Shown: positions 18,050-26,767 of the stretch, in pieces
How the letters are laid out: every line of letters starts with the position of its first letter
How positions within the stretch are numbered: the first letter of the stretch is position 1
Notes under the pieces: generated by a model
The model's input: only the letters and a program-made list of their open reading frames with translations
Databases searched by the model: none
What the model was told of the DNA's origin: nothing
Assembly (NCBI RefSeq): GCF_000685015.1
Contig: NZ_BAYA01000030.1
Coordinates: 1-64,000 of the forward strand
Reading direction: 5' to 3'
Length of the DNA stretch: 64,000 bases
DNA from: Paraburkholderia bannensis NBRC 103871
GTDB taxonomy: Bacteria > Pseudomonadota > Gammaproteobacteria > Burkholderiales > Burkholderiaceae
Position numbers and translations under genes: made by a program

Positions 18050-18898
18050 ATGAAACTGCTTCGCTATGGCCCGAAAGGCCACGAAAAGCCGGGCCTGCTC
18101 GACGCCGAAGGCCGAATCCGCGCGCTGTCCGGCAATGTCGCCGATATCGCGGGCGACGTGCTCTCCGACGCGGGCCTCGCGCAGCTGCGCACGATCGACC
18201 CCGAAACGCTGCCGCTGGTCGAAGGCAATCCGCGCATCGGCGCGTGCGTGGGCCATATCGGCAAGATGGTCTGCATCGGCCTGAACTACGCCGATCACGC
18301 CGCCGAATCGAACATGCCGATTCCCGCCGAGCCGGTCATCTTCAACAAGTGGACGAGCGCCATCGTCGGCCCGAACGACGACATCGAGATTCCGCGCGGC
18401 TCGGTCAAGACCGACTGGGAAGTGGAGCTGGGCGTGGTGATCGGCAAGCACACGAAGAACGTGAGCGAGGCCGAAGCGCTCGATCACGTGGCGGGCTACT
18501 GCGTCATCAACGACGTGTCCGAGCGCGAATGGCAGATCGAGCGCGGCGGGCAGTGGGACAAGGGCAAGGGCTTCGACACCTTCGGCCCGACCGGCCCCTG
18601 GCTCGTCACGCGCGACGAGGTGCCCAATCCGCAGAACCTGTCGCTGTGGCTCGAAGTGGACGGCCATCGCTACCAGAACGGCAACACGCGCACGATGATC
18701 TTCACGGTCGCGAAGATCGTGTCGTATGTGTCGCAGTGCATGAGCCTGCAACCGGGCGACGTGATTTCCACCGGCACGCCGCCGGGCGTGGGCATGGGCG
18801 TGAAGCCCAGTCCCGTGTACCTGAAGGCGGGACAGATGGTGCGCCTGGGCATCGAGGGCCTGGGCGAGCAACAGCAGAAGACGCGCGCGGCTGAGTAA
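18050..18898 (+). CDS. FAH-family hydrolase, probable 2,4-diketo-3-deoxy-L-fuconate hydrolase
   Basis: The 282-residue fumarylacetoacetate-hydrolase-family protein has the core GLNYADHAAESNMPIPAEP, metal-binding acidic residues in DWEVELGVVIG and the following NDVSERE region, and STGTPPGVGMG near the end. In the non-phosphorylative fucose route this enzyme cleaves the diketo acid to pyruvate and lactate. The ATG at 18050 is preceded by a GAGGAAG ribosome-binding site. It is the last gene of the operon and is followed by a strong hairpin. Confidence 0.9.
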   Translation: MKLLRYGPKGHEKPGLLDAEGRIRALSGNVADIAGDVLSDAGLAQLRTIDPETLPLVEGNPRIGACVGHIGKMVCIGLNYADHAAESNMPIPAEPVIFNKWTSAIVGPNDDIEIPRGSVKTDWEVELGVVIGKHTKNVSEAEALDHVAGYCVINDVSEREWQIERGGQWDKGKGFDTFGPTGPWLVTRDEVPNPQNLSLWLEVDGHRYQNGNTRTMIFTVAKIVSYVSQCMSLQPGDVISTGTPPGVGMGVKPSPVYLKAGQMVRLGIEGLGEQQQKTRAAE

Positions 18899-18917
18899 GC
18901 TTCGGCGCGGAAACAGG

Positions 18918-18959
18918 ACGGGCCCCGGCACGCTGCGATGCGTGCCGGGGCCCGTTTGC
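18918..18959 (+). terminator. Intrinsic terminator of the fucose operon
   Basis: A perfect 15-bp stem (ACGGGCCCCGGCACG paired with CGTGCCGGGGCCCGT) with an 8-base loop ends in TTTGCTT. It lies between the FAH gene and the convergent tpsA gene. The T-run is short, but the stem is very stable. Confidence 0.8.
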
Positions 18960-18988
18960 TTCAGGCGCTCATGCGCGCCGTGTTTTCT

Positions 18989-21073
18989 TTAGCGCATTGC
19001 CTGCACGGTCGTGCCGACGTAGCCGTAGAAGTAGCCGTCCGGGGCGAAATAGCCCGACTGATACTTGTTCGGATCGTAGTCCTGCATCGCGACGCGGACG
19101 TAGCCCGCCGGTGTTTCGGCGGCGTTTGCGTCCGGTTGCGGCGCAGGTTGCGGTTGTGGCTGTGCGCCGCCATTGGCGGAACGCGCGCGGATATCGCCGG
19201 AAATCGTGCCGCCGACATTCGACAACGTGCCCGCCGTGCCCGAGACGAAGGTCTGCGAGACGATCGAGCCGCGATCGTTGTTCAGCTTGCCGTTGACGTT
19301 GATCGTCGAGGGGCCCTGCATCGTCATCGTGCCGGCCATGTTGTCGAGCGAGTCGGCATTCAGGTCGAGACGGTCGGCCGAAGCGATGCGGCCGCTGGCG
19401 TTGAGGATCTCGCGGCCCTGGATCCGCGCCGATCCTCGCGTGCTGGCGAGCGTGCCGCTGCGGTTGTCGAGCGTGGCGGCTTCCAGCGTCGTCAGGTCGG
19501 CGGCCTTCAGGTTGCCCTGCGCGTTGAGCAGCACGCCGTTCGTGCGAACGGTTGCGCCATTGCCGATGTCGATGACGCCATTCGTATTGTCGATGCCCGC
19601 AGCGGCGTTGATCGTCGCGTTGCCTGCCGTGGCCAGCGTGCCCTTGGTGTTGTCCAGGTTCTGCGCGTCCAGCGACAGCATGCCGTTGGCGTGCATCGCG
19701 CCATTCGCGTTGACGATGCGCTGCGCCTGCGCGGAAATCCCGCCCTTCACGGCGTCGATCTTGCCGTTGCTGTTGTCGAGCGTCCCGCCCGTGAACTGCA
19801 CGCTGTTTTGTGCGAGGACGGCACCCTTCGCGTTCGTGAAGCGATCCGTTGCGCCGATGCTCATGTCGCCGCCGGAGCTGAGCGTGCCTGCATTGCTCAC
19901 CCGGCTCCCATTGACGCCGAGCTGCTGGCTGGCGTTGACCGTCGCGCCCTGGTTGCTCACGTTCGTGCCGCCCAGCGCGACCGACGCGCCCTTGACGCTG
20001 CCGCCCGAAAGCGTGAGTTGGTCGCCGTAGAGCGAGACGTCGCGCGTCGCCTCGACGGTGCCGGTCTGCGTCAGCGCGCTCTGGCCGGTGATACGGACAG
20101 CCTGCGCGCCCATCGCGCCGTCGTTGCGCACGTTGACGCCGCGCACGTCCAGGTCGCCGCCTGCCTTGACGCGTGCGGGCGCGCCGATCGACACGTCGCC
20201 GTTCGATGCGATGCTCAGGTTGCCCGTGAGCGAGGTGAGCGCGCCGTTGTCGCGCACGCCGACACCGGCTTCGGTGCCGATCAGGCGCACCGCGCCGTCG
20301 CCGTACATGCTGCCGAGCGACTGCACGTCGATGGCCACTTGCGGCTTCTCGCCCGTGCCTTGCTGCGCGGTGGCGTTCTTCGACGCGTAGTCGACGCGGT
20401 TCGCGCCCGCGATCGCATCGATCGACTTGCCGCGCACCTCGGCGTTGACGGTGATCGCGCGCGCGATCAGGTCGACCGCGCTTGACGACGCATTGAGCCC
20501 CTTGCCTTGTATGGCGATCGTGCCTTGCTTGACGTCGATGGCGCCCAGCGACCCGTCGTTGTTGAGGACGGACGTGCCGGTCGCGAGCGTGACGCGCGGG
20601 GCATTGAGGAAGCCGCAGCCCGAGCAGGTGATGCCGGCGGGATTGGCGAGCACGACATTCGCGCCCTTGCCCGCGACTTCGGTCGTGCCGAGCAGTTGCG
20701 ACGCCTGGCCACCGGTGACCTGCATCAGCACGAGATTCGCGTTACGCCCGCCCAGCGCCGCATTCGCCTGCACCGCGCCGCCCGTTTGTGTCTGCACGGC
20801 TTGCGTGGCGTTGTTCAGGATCACGCCGCCAGTGCCGACGTTGTATTGCGTGAAGCGGTTGTTGGACACGCCGGCCGCGTTCGGCGCGACGATGTTGACG
20901 ACCTGCGTGCCGTTGCCCGACGCGCCGAGCGACGCGCGCGCGGCGGCGCCCGGATCGACGACGATCTGCGCGCTGGCGACGAACGGCTGCATGCCGAACG
21001 TGCACAACGCGGCGAAGGCGCTGGCGCGAGCGGCGAACCAGAGCGGACGGGTGCTGCCGATTTGTTTTGCCAT
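18989..21073 (-). CDS. Short TpsA-type secreted exoprotein (filamentous-haemagglutinin N-terminal domain)
   Basis: The 694-residue product has a Sec signal peptide (residues 1-36, cleavage near VASAQ). A two-partner-secretion domain follows to about residue 280, including NPAGITCSGCGFLNAPRVTL. A beta-helix of short Asn/Gly/Leu repeats (LDNTKGTLATAGNATINAAA type) runs to about 630. The C-terminus has a Pro/Gln linker (QPQPQPAPQPD) and a Tyr-rich end (YFAPDGYFYGYVG). TpsA adhesins and CDI toxins usually exceed 1,500 residues, and neither a VENN motif nor a toxin domain is present here. It lies 48 bp downstream of its transporter gene. It is probably a small surface or released adhesin. Confidence 0.88.
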   Translation of the reverse strand: MAKQIGSTRPLWFAARASAFAALCTFGMQPFVASAQIVVDPGAAARASLGASGNGTQVVNIVAPNAAGVSNNRFTQYNVGTGGVILNNATQAVQTQTGGAVQANAALGGRNANLVLMQVTGGQASQLLGTTEVAGKGANVVLANPAGITCSGCGFLNAPRVTLATGTSVLNNDGSLGAIDVKQGTIAIQGKGLNASSSAVDLIARAITVNAEVRGKSIDAIAGANRVDYASKNATAQQGTGEKPQVAIDVQSLGSMYGDGAVRLIGTEAGVGVRDNGALTSLTGNLSIASNGDVSIGAPARVKAGGDLDVRGVNVRNDGAMGAQAVRITGQSALTQTGTVEATRDVSLYGDQLTLSGGSVKGASVALGGTNVSNQGATVNASQQLGVNGSRVSNAGTLSSGGDMSIGATDRFTNAKGAVLAQNSVQFTGGTLDNSNGKIDAVKGGISAQAQRIVNANGAMHANGMLSLDAQNLDNTKGTLATAGNATINAAAGIDNTNGVIDIGNGATVRTNGVLLNAQGNLKAADLTTLEAATLDNRSGTLASTRGSARIQGREILNASGRIASADRLDLNADSLDNMAGTMTMQGPSTINVNGKLNNDRGSIVSQTFVSGTAGTLSNVGGTISGDIRARSANGGAQPQPQPAPQPDANAAETPAGYVRVAMQDYDPNKYQSGYFAPDGYFYGYVGTTVQAMR

Positions 21074-21121
21074 ACTAATTATTGCCTCTAGCGTGATGTT
21101 GATAAAACGGCGGAGAAGCGT

Positions 21122-22864
21122 TCAGACCATTGCGGTGACCTGAACCAGCATGGTGGGCGTGCGATTGGGGAACGCCTTCGGCTTGTAGAGCGGCCATCCC
21201 AGCGAAACGTCATAGTTGACGCCCGCCGCGAAGCGATTCTTTGGCGCCAGCGTGCCCCTGATGCCCGCCACCGTTCCCACCAGGGTGTTGCCCGTCAGGT
21301 ACGGCGCGGTCGGCCCGTTCACGCGCCCGGCGTCGAGCCCTACGTAAAACGCCTGCACGCCAAAGGACGTCGGCGCGTACCAGTCGAGTTCGTTCGATAC
21401 GGCCCAGCCGTTTTCCGCCGCGAGCGTCGTCTGCTGGTCGAAGCCGCGCACGGCATAGCGGGTGCCGATCGTAAAGAAGTCGGGCGAAGTCACGCGCGTG
21501 CGCGCGTTCTGCCTCGTCCACGTGAATTGATACGAGAACGGCTGGTTGGCCACGCGAAACGGCGCGAGCACCGACACCGAAGCCGTCTCGATCTGTTCAC
21601 GGCCGTTGAAGCGATCGTCGTCGAGCACATAGCCGGGCGCGCGGGAGAGGCCGGGCAAGGTCGCGCGCCAGCCCAGCGATGCGTCCACCTGTACGCGCCC
21701 AAAGAAATGGCGATGCGACACGCCCAGCTCATAACCGTAGACGTCGCGATCCTGCACGTCGACCAGCGTATCGGCCATGTAGTTGTGATTGATCGCGCGA
21801 TACAGGCGTGCACTCAGTTCGGTGCGCGAGCGGGCGCTGCGTTGGATGACGTGTGAAAGCTTCACGCCCGCGCCTTTCTGTTCGCCCGTGTACTGCAGGT
21901 CGCCGAAGGTGGTCGAGCGCGTTTGCAGGTAGCTGCTGCGATACGCGTCGAACGAAACCATCGAGTAACCGAACGGCACGCTGTACGAGGCGCTTGCCTG
22001 GGTCGAGCCCTTGCCGGGCGCGCCACGGTCGGCGTTGGTGAGGCCGGAGACCTGCAGCTGGTCGTACTGATGCAGCGGCGAGTCAATGGTTAGCAGCCCA
22101 TAGATTTCGTTCTTGCCCGTCGCATTCTGGCCAGCGTTGTCATAGCCGATCGCTGCACGCCAGCGCTTCCCGTCGCCGGGATATAGCACGATGTCGGACT
22201 CGCCGGGATTGGCCCCCGGCATGATGTCGAAGCGTGCGTTCGACTGCGAGGACAGGCGGCGAAGATTTTCCAGCGCCTGATCGACGCCACGCTGGTCGAG
22301 CAGGTCGCCGGTGCGCAGCGGCAATGCGCGCGCGAGGTTGCCTGGCGCCGCGACGTCCTCGCGCACTTCACGCACTTCACGCACTTCGCCGACACGGCCT
22401 GGCTGTACCTCCAGCCCGATCGTGCCGCCTGCGAGCGATTGCGGCGGCACGCTCACGCGCGAGGTGATGTAGCCGCTGCCGATCAGCGCATTGGCGGCGG
22501 CGTCCTGGGTGGCTTTCAGGCCGGCCGCGCCCACGCATTGACCCACGACGGGCGCGACGACCTGCTGGAGCGAGCGGAACGGATTGTTCGCGATCTCGAC
22601 CTTGTCGATCTGGAAGCACGGCGTTTCCGCAGGCAGATGCGCGAGATCCGTGACAGCGGCATTGTTGGACTGCGCGCCCTCGTCGAGTGCGTTGCCGAGC
22701 GCGCCGTTGGTCGAAGTCGCATCGAGCCGCTGTTGCTGCAGACGCTGCGTGTCCGCGCCCGGCAGGCCGTCGACGAAAATCGCGCCCTCGCTCTGGGCGA
22801 GCGAAGGCAGGCTGTAAAGCGCGAGCGCTGCGGCGGCAATCGTGGTTGTGCTGGACGGGGACAC
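21122..22864 (-). CDS. TpsB outer-membrane transporter (FhaC/ShlB-like)
   Basis: The 580-residue product has a signal peptide, a proline-poor linker and POTRA-type segments (CFQIDKVEIANNPF; ITSRVSVPPQSLAGGTIGLEV). A beta-barrel C-terminal half carries the conserved VRGF loop (RYAVRGFDQQTTLAAENG). It secretes the adjacent TpsA across the outer membrane. The start is GTG at 22864. An EVREVREVRED run near residue 165, encoded by a 9-bp tandem repeat, lies within or just after the second POTRA segment. Operon order tpsB-tpsA with 48 bp between them. Confidence 0.92.
   Translation of the reverse strand: MSPSSTTTIAAAALALYSLPSLAQSEGAIFVDGLPGADTQRLQQQRLDATSTNGALGNALDEGAQSNNAAVTDLAHLPAETPCFQIDKVEIANNPFRSLQQVVAPVVGQCVGAAGLKATQDAAANALIGSGYITSRVSVPPQSLAGGTIGLEVQPGRVGEVREVREVREDVAAPGNLARALPLRTGDLLDQRGVDQALENLRRLSSQSNARFDIMPGANPGESDIVLYPGDGKRWRAAIGYDNAGQNATGKNEIYGLLTIDSPLHQYDQLQVSGLTNADRGAPGKGSTQASASYSVPFGYSMVSFDAYRSSYLQTRSTTFGDLQYTGEQKGAGVKLSHVIQRSARSRTELSARLYRAINHNYMADTLVDVQDRDVYGYELGVSHRHFFGRVQVDASLGWRATLPGLSRAPGYVLDDDRFNGREQIETASVSVLAPFRVANQPFSYQFTWTRQNARTRVTSPDFFTIGTRYAVRGFDQQTTLAAENGWAVSNELDWYAPTSFGVQAFYVGLDAGRVNGPTAPYLTGNTLVGTVAGIRGTLAPKNRFAAGVNYDVSLGWPLYKPKAFPNRTPTMLVQVTAMV
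22362..22388 (-). repeat. 9-bp tandem repeat inside tpsB
   Basis: CGCACTTCA is present three times in a row (third copy ending G). It encodes three consecutive Glu-Val-Arg triplets in the TpsB POTRA/linker region. The unit length keeps the reading frame, so copy-number change would lengthen or shorten the protein without a frameshift. Confidence 0.85.
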
Positions 22865-22891
22865 GGCGGCGGGTTCTCTGAAAACCGCCGG

Positions 22892-22920
22892 AGGTTAGAT
22901 TTGTAAGGAATGCAGGTCAA
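22892..22920 (-). promoter_or_regulatory. Candidate sigma-70 promoter for tpsB-tpsA
   Basis: Reading leftward, TTGACC (22920-22915) is separated by 17 bp from TAACCT (22897-22892), about 28 bp upstream of the tpsB GTG. The -35 is a good match and the -10 is mediocre. There is no competing gene in the gap. Confidence 0.4.
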
Positions 22921-23039
22921 GCGTAATGGCTTTGAAATATGCGACAGAAACGCGGATTTATCCTTGTTTTGCAGATCTCGCGCATTTCGGCGCAATTCGG
23001 TGACGTTGTCGTCACGTCGCGCGGTTCAACCGAACCGCG

Positions 23040-23483
23040 TCAGCCAACCTGGGCGTTTTCTTCCGGCCGTCCCGCTTCCGCCATCCTGCTGACGGTGCCC
23101 TGCGCGAGCGCCACCAGCCGCTCGCCGCCGTCTTCCATCACGTACACGCTGCACTGGCAGGTTGCCTGCTGACGTCCCGCGTGGACGACGCGCGCCCGCG
23201 CCATCAGCGTGCCGGAGAGCGCCGGCCTCAGATAGTTGATCTTGTATTCGCCGGTGACGACGCGCGGGCCGAGCGCCAGCGCGCCTGCAAATGTTAGCGC
23301 ATTGTCGGCGAGATACGAGATCACGCCGCCATGCACATAGCCGTGCTGCTGCTTGAGTTCGTCGCGCACAGGCAGGCGCAGTGTCAGCTCGTCGGGGCCG
23401 ACGTGCATCAGTTCCGTGCCCAGCAGCATGCTGAACGGCTGCGCCATCAGCGCGCCGCGCGCGCGATCCACCAGATCGGTCAT
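23040..23483 (-). CDS. PaaI-type hotdog thioesterase
   Basis: The 147-residue single-domain hotdog protein contains the motif HGGVISYLADNALTFAG, typical of PaaI/YdiI-like acyl-CoA thioesterases, and GEYKINYLRPALSGTL on the following strand. It would hydrolyse an acyl- or aryl-CoA in the cytosol; the substrate cannot be told from the sequence. The start ATG at 23483 is followed directly by a good family alignment (MTDLVDRARGALMAQPFSM). It stands alone, divergent from the chemoreceptor gene. Confidence 0.9.
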   Translation of the reverse strand: MTDLVDRARGALMAQPFSMLLGTELMHVGPDELTLRLPVRDELKQQHGYVHGGVISYLADNALTFAGALALGPRVVTGEYKINYLRPALSGTLMARARVVHAGRQQATCQCSVYVMEDGGERLVALAQGTVSRMAEAGRPEENAQVG

Positions 23484-23787
23484 GGAAGTCTGCCCCGGGC
23501 GTGCGCCCGCATGGATTCATAACCACTCTAGGAAGCGACTTGCGGCGGCGCAAGGTGAATCGCAGGGTGACGGCGCAAGTATTGTTGCGAAAAATAAAAT
23601 GAATCGACGGGCTGCTTTCGTAATCATTTCGGCGGCTGATTGCGAAACGATCTGTCGCCGTTTTGATGCTGAAATTTCATCTTTTTAGCCTCAATACAAC
23701 GTTTGCCGATGCCGTAAACGCAGTGCAGGCGCGCGCGATCACATGCGTGCGTTCATCCCACACTCACTGCCACCCCAGGTGTTCAAG
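23484..23787. other. Intergenic region with weak FliA-like motif
   Basis: This 304-bp gap between divergent genes includes an AT-richer part at about 23575-23700. At 23705-23712 GCCGATGC matches six of eight bases of the flagellar sigma-28 -10 element (GCCGATAA), which would make sense before a chemoreceptor gene, but the -35 region (TAGCCTCA) is a poor match. No small gene was recognised. Confidence 0.35.
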
Positions 23788-25413
23788 ATGTTCAGCAAGA
23801 TCAAGGTCGCATCCGGCCTTCTATGCGTTCTAGTCGCATTCTGCGTGCTCCAGCTCGTAACCGAGGGCCTCGGCTTCTGGTCGCTCACCCGCACGCACGA
23901 TGACGTCAAGGATCTCTCCAAGGTTGCGCTGCGTCAGGCCAGCGCCGCCAATGAAACCACCCAGCACTTGATGGACGCGCGCATCAACCTGTCGCGCGCA
24001 GGCACTCGCCTGATCCGTGGCGGCGGCGCGGCGCCGACCGACATCATCGGCCACGCGCAGGAGCAACTGGCCGCAGCCGATCAGTCGTTCGCCACGCTCA
24101 ACGCCGTCGAGCCGATCAACGACGAAGACCGTGCACGCGTGGCCGCGCTCGGCCAGCGTTATCAGGTCTATCACAAGGCGCTCGCCGAACTCGTCGACGA
24201 CCTCAACGCGAACAACATCCAGGCCTTCCTCGACCAGCCGACGCAGTCCTACCAGGACGCTTACCTGGGTGAGTTGCAGGAGTTCTCGCGCTTCAGCTCG
24301 GCGGCCAGCCGCAGCTCGCTGGAGTCGATCGATTCGCGCCTCGCCGTGTTCCAGAGCGTGGGCATCGTGATCCTGATTGGCCTGATCGCGCTCGCCACCA
24401 GCGTGCACTTCGGGCTGCGCAAGGGCGTGGTCGCGCCGCTTGAAGAAGCGGGCCGCCACTTCGACCGCATCGCACGCGGGCGCCTGGACGAAACCGTGAG
24501 CGCGCGCGGCGACAACGAAATCGGCCGGCTGTTCCGCGGCATTTCGATGATGCAGGCGAGCCTTGCGCGCACGGTCAACACGGTGCGCGAGACGGCGGGC
24601 GGCATCAACGTCGGCGCGGACGAAATCGCCACTGGCAACGCCGACCTGTCGGCGCGCACGGAATCGCAGGCTGCCTCGCTCGAAGAGACGGCGGCCAGCA
24701 TGGAAGAGCTCACCGGCACGGTGCGCAATACCGCCGAAAACGCCCGCGAGGCCAACGCGCTGGCCGAAGCCGCGCTCGACGCGACGTCGCGCGGCGGCGC
24801 GGTGGTGGGCGAGGTGGTCGAGCGCATGCACGCCATCGCGCAAAGCTCGGACAAGATCGCCGAGATCATCGGCGTGATCGATGGCATCGCGTTCCAGACC
24901 AACATTCTGGCGCTCAACGCCGCCGTCGAAGCGGCGCGTGCGGGCGAGCAGGGCCGCGGCTTCGCGGTGGTGGCGGGCGAGGTGCGTGGACTTGCGCAAC
25001 GCAGCGCGCAGTCGGCCAAGGAGATCAAGACGCTGATCAGCGAATCGGTCGCGCAGATTCGCGGCGGCTCTGAACTGGTCGAACGCGCGGGCGAATCGAT
25101 GCGCGAAGTATCGACGTCGATCTCGCGCGCCACGCAGATGATGGCGGGCATCAGCGCGTCGTCGCTCGAACAGAGCGCGGGCATCGATCAGGTGAATACC
25201 GCCGTGTCGCAGATGGATCAGATGACGCAGCAGAACGCGGCGCTGGTCGAAGAAGCGGCGGCAGCGGCGGCCTCGCTGCACCAGCAGACGCGCCAGCTTG
25301 CCGAAGCGGTCGCGGCGTTCGAGATCTCGCCAGCCGTGCTGGCCGAAGGCCGCCATCTCGCCGAGATGAGCGCGCTGCGCAAGGAGCCGGAAGGCGCATT
25401 CGCAACGGCCTGA
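23788..25413 (+). CDS. Methyl-accepting chemotaxis protein (4-helix-bundle sensor)
   Basis: The 541-residue chemoreceptor has one membrane segment at about 9-30 (SGLLCVLVAFCVLQLV), a periplasmic four-helix-bundle sensor domain, a second membrane segment at about 189-210 (VGIVILIGLIALATS), a HAMP domain and a long signalling hairpin. The conserved tip reads GIAFQTNILALNAAVEAARA. It resembles Tar-type receptors of Burkholderia but lacks a C-terminal NWETF pentapeptide for CheR tethering. I chose the ATG at 23788 (MFSKIKVASG) with AGGTG upstream; an in-frame ATG at 23743 would add 15 residues. The ligand is unknown. A terminator follows. Confidence 0.93.
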   Translation: MFSKIKVASGLLCVLVAFCVLQLVTEGLGFWSLTRTHDDVKDLSKVALRQASAANETTQHLMDARINLSRAGTRLIRGGGAAPTDIIGHAQEQLAAADQSFATLNAVEPINDEDRARVAALGQRYQVYHKALAELVDDLNANNIQAFLDQPTQSYQDAYLGELQEFSRFSSAASRSSLESIDSRLAVFQSVGIVILIGLIALATSVHFGLRKGVVAPLEEAGRHFDRIARGRLDETVSARGDNEIGRLFRGISMMQASLARTVNTVRETAGGINVGADEIATGNADLSARTESQAASLEETAASMEELTGTVRNTAENAREANALAEAALDATSRGGAVVGEVVERMHAIAQSSDKIAEIIGVIDGIAFQTNILALNAAVEAARAGEQGRGFAVVAGEVRGLAQRSAQSAKEIKTLISESVAQIRGGSELVERAGESMREVSTSISRATQMMAGISASSLEQSAGIDQVNTAVSQMDQMTQQNAALVEEAAAAAASLHQQTRQLAEAVAAFEISPAVLAEGRHLAEMSALRKEPEGAFATA

Positions 25414-25445
25414 GCATTCAGGCAAGAAGTGCTTTCAGCATGAAG

Positions 25446-25484
25446 AAAGGGCGGTGCATCGATTCAGATGCACCGCCCTTTTTC
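25446..25484. terminator. Bidirectional terminator between the chemoreceptor and the AGE-family gene
   Basis: The 15-bp stem AAAGGGCGGTGCATC pairs with GATGCACCGCCCTTT around a GATTCA loop. A T-run follows on the right, and the A-residues at the left serve the opposite strand. It sits between convergent genes. Confidence 0.9.
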
Positions 25485-25502
25485 TATTCCTGGCGCCGGT
25501 TT

Positions 25503-26585
25503 TTACAGCGCGTTGTAGGCCGTGAGCAGGTGATACGGCGTGGTCGAAGGCATATCGGCGCGCGCGATCTCGCCGTTTGCGCTGCGGCATTCGACCCAGC
25601 CTTGCGGCGTCAGGAAACGCCCCGCGAACCGCTCGATCTGTGCGTCCAACGTTGCGCGCACAACGGTATCGCCGTGTGTCGCGATCGCGCGCAGGTACTC
25701 CGTCTGCGCCCAGATGCGCTGCGTGGCGTCGGTCACGCGGCCTTGCTCGTCGAGCGCCGCGGCGACGGCGCCCGTGACCGGGCTCACGCCGTGCTTCACC
25801 GCAAAGGCGAACGCGCGCACAAGCGCTTCCTGTAGCCCCGACGCGCCCAGCCGCTGCTCGCCTGCCTGCGCCGCGAGCCAGAACCACTCGAACTGATGGC
25901 CCGGCTCCAGCCGGTTGCCGGCCGCGCCCAGCGGCAATTCGGCGATGCAGCCCGTCGGCGCGTGCAGGAAGCCGCGCGCGAGCGCTTCGCAAAGCTGCGT
26001 GATGGCGGTGTCGAAGGCGGCGTCGCCGGTGGCGTCGCGGGCCACGAGCCAGGCTTCGGTCAGGTGCATCAGCGGGTTTTGCAGCGGGCCGCCGATGACG
26101 TTTGAGAACGAGACGTCGAGCGCGGCATGCAGCAGGCCGTCGGGCGCCCTGAAGCGGTCGAGGATCAGCGCGGAAGTCTCGCGCGCCGCGTCGAGCGCCT
26201 CGCTCACGCCGAAGCGCTGGCCATACGCCGAGCACGCGAACACCACAAACGCATGCGTATAGAGGTCTTTGGTGGTATCGAGCGGCGCGCCCTGCGGATC
26301 GACGCTGTAGAACCATCCTCCGTGCGTGCGGTCTCGAAAGGTGTGGCGCAGCGATTCGAACAGCGTATGCGCGTGGGCGGCGTCGCCGGCCTGCGAGAAC
26401 ACGAAGAGCTGGCGGGCGCAGGCCATGGCGCGGTAGCGCGCGTCGGGCAGGGGCTGGCTGCCGCTGGCGTCGATGGCCTCGTGCGGCAGGCGCAGCGCGG
26501 CGTTGAAGCCGGGGCCGCGCCACAGCGGCAGGACGATGCGGGTGTAGTGGTCGCGCAGGCTGGCTGCGCCGGTGAATGCGTTCAT
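25503..26585 (-). CDS. AGE-family sugar epimerase/isomerase
   Basis: The 360-residue product belongs to the N-acylglucosamine 2-epimerase/mannose isomerase (alpha/alpha)6-barrel family. Recognisable segments are GGWFYSVDPQGAPLDTTKDL, YTHAFVVFACSAYGQ, PLMHLTEAWLVARD, EPGHQFEWFWLA and RIWAQTEYLRA, with the catalytic His region in GHQFEW. Members interconvert mannose/fructose/glucose or GlcNAc/ManNAc; the sequence does not settle which. The start ATG at 26585 (MNAFTGAASLRDHYTR) fits the family N-terminus; the open frame extends 60 residues upstream without similarity. A role in feeding mannose into the nearby polysaccharide locus is possible but speculative. Confidence 0.88.
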   Translation of the reverse strand: MNAFTGAASLRDHYTRIVLPLWRGPGFNAALRLPHEAIDASGSQPLPDARYRAMACARQLFVFSQAGDAAHAHTLFESLRHTFRDRTHGGWFYSVDPQGAPLDTTKDLYTHAFVVFACSAYGQRFGVSEALDAARETSALILDRFRAPDGLLHAALDVSFSNVIGGPLQNPLMHLTEAWLVARDATGDAAFDTAITQLCEALARGFLHAPTGCIAELPLGAAGNRLEPGHQFEWFWLAAQAGEQRLGASGLQEALVRAFAFAVKHGVSPVTGAVAAALDEQGRVTDATQRIWAQTEYLRAIATHGDTVVRATLDAQIERFAGRFLTPQGWVECRSANGEIARADMPSTTPYHLLTAYNAL

Positions 26586-26767
26586 GGAGGCGTGTGCGCG
26601 GCAAGCGGCGGCACGAAGCGAAAACAGTGTCGGCGATTGTACGCTGCGGCGCGCCCTGTCTCGAATCGAAGCCTTTCTAAAGCTTGCCTTTCGGGCCATG
26701 CAGGCCGCCCGCGCCGCCCGTCCCCGACCCGCAATTCCCCATTCCAACAAAAAGGAGAACGACAACC

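Noticed and set aside
18989..22864. Considered a contact-dependent inhibition (CDI) locus
   Set aside because: TpsA has no VENN motif or toxin tip, and no immunity gene follows.
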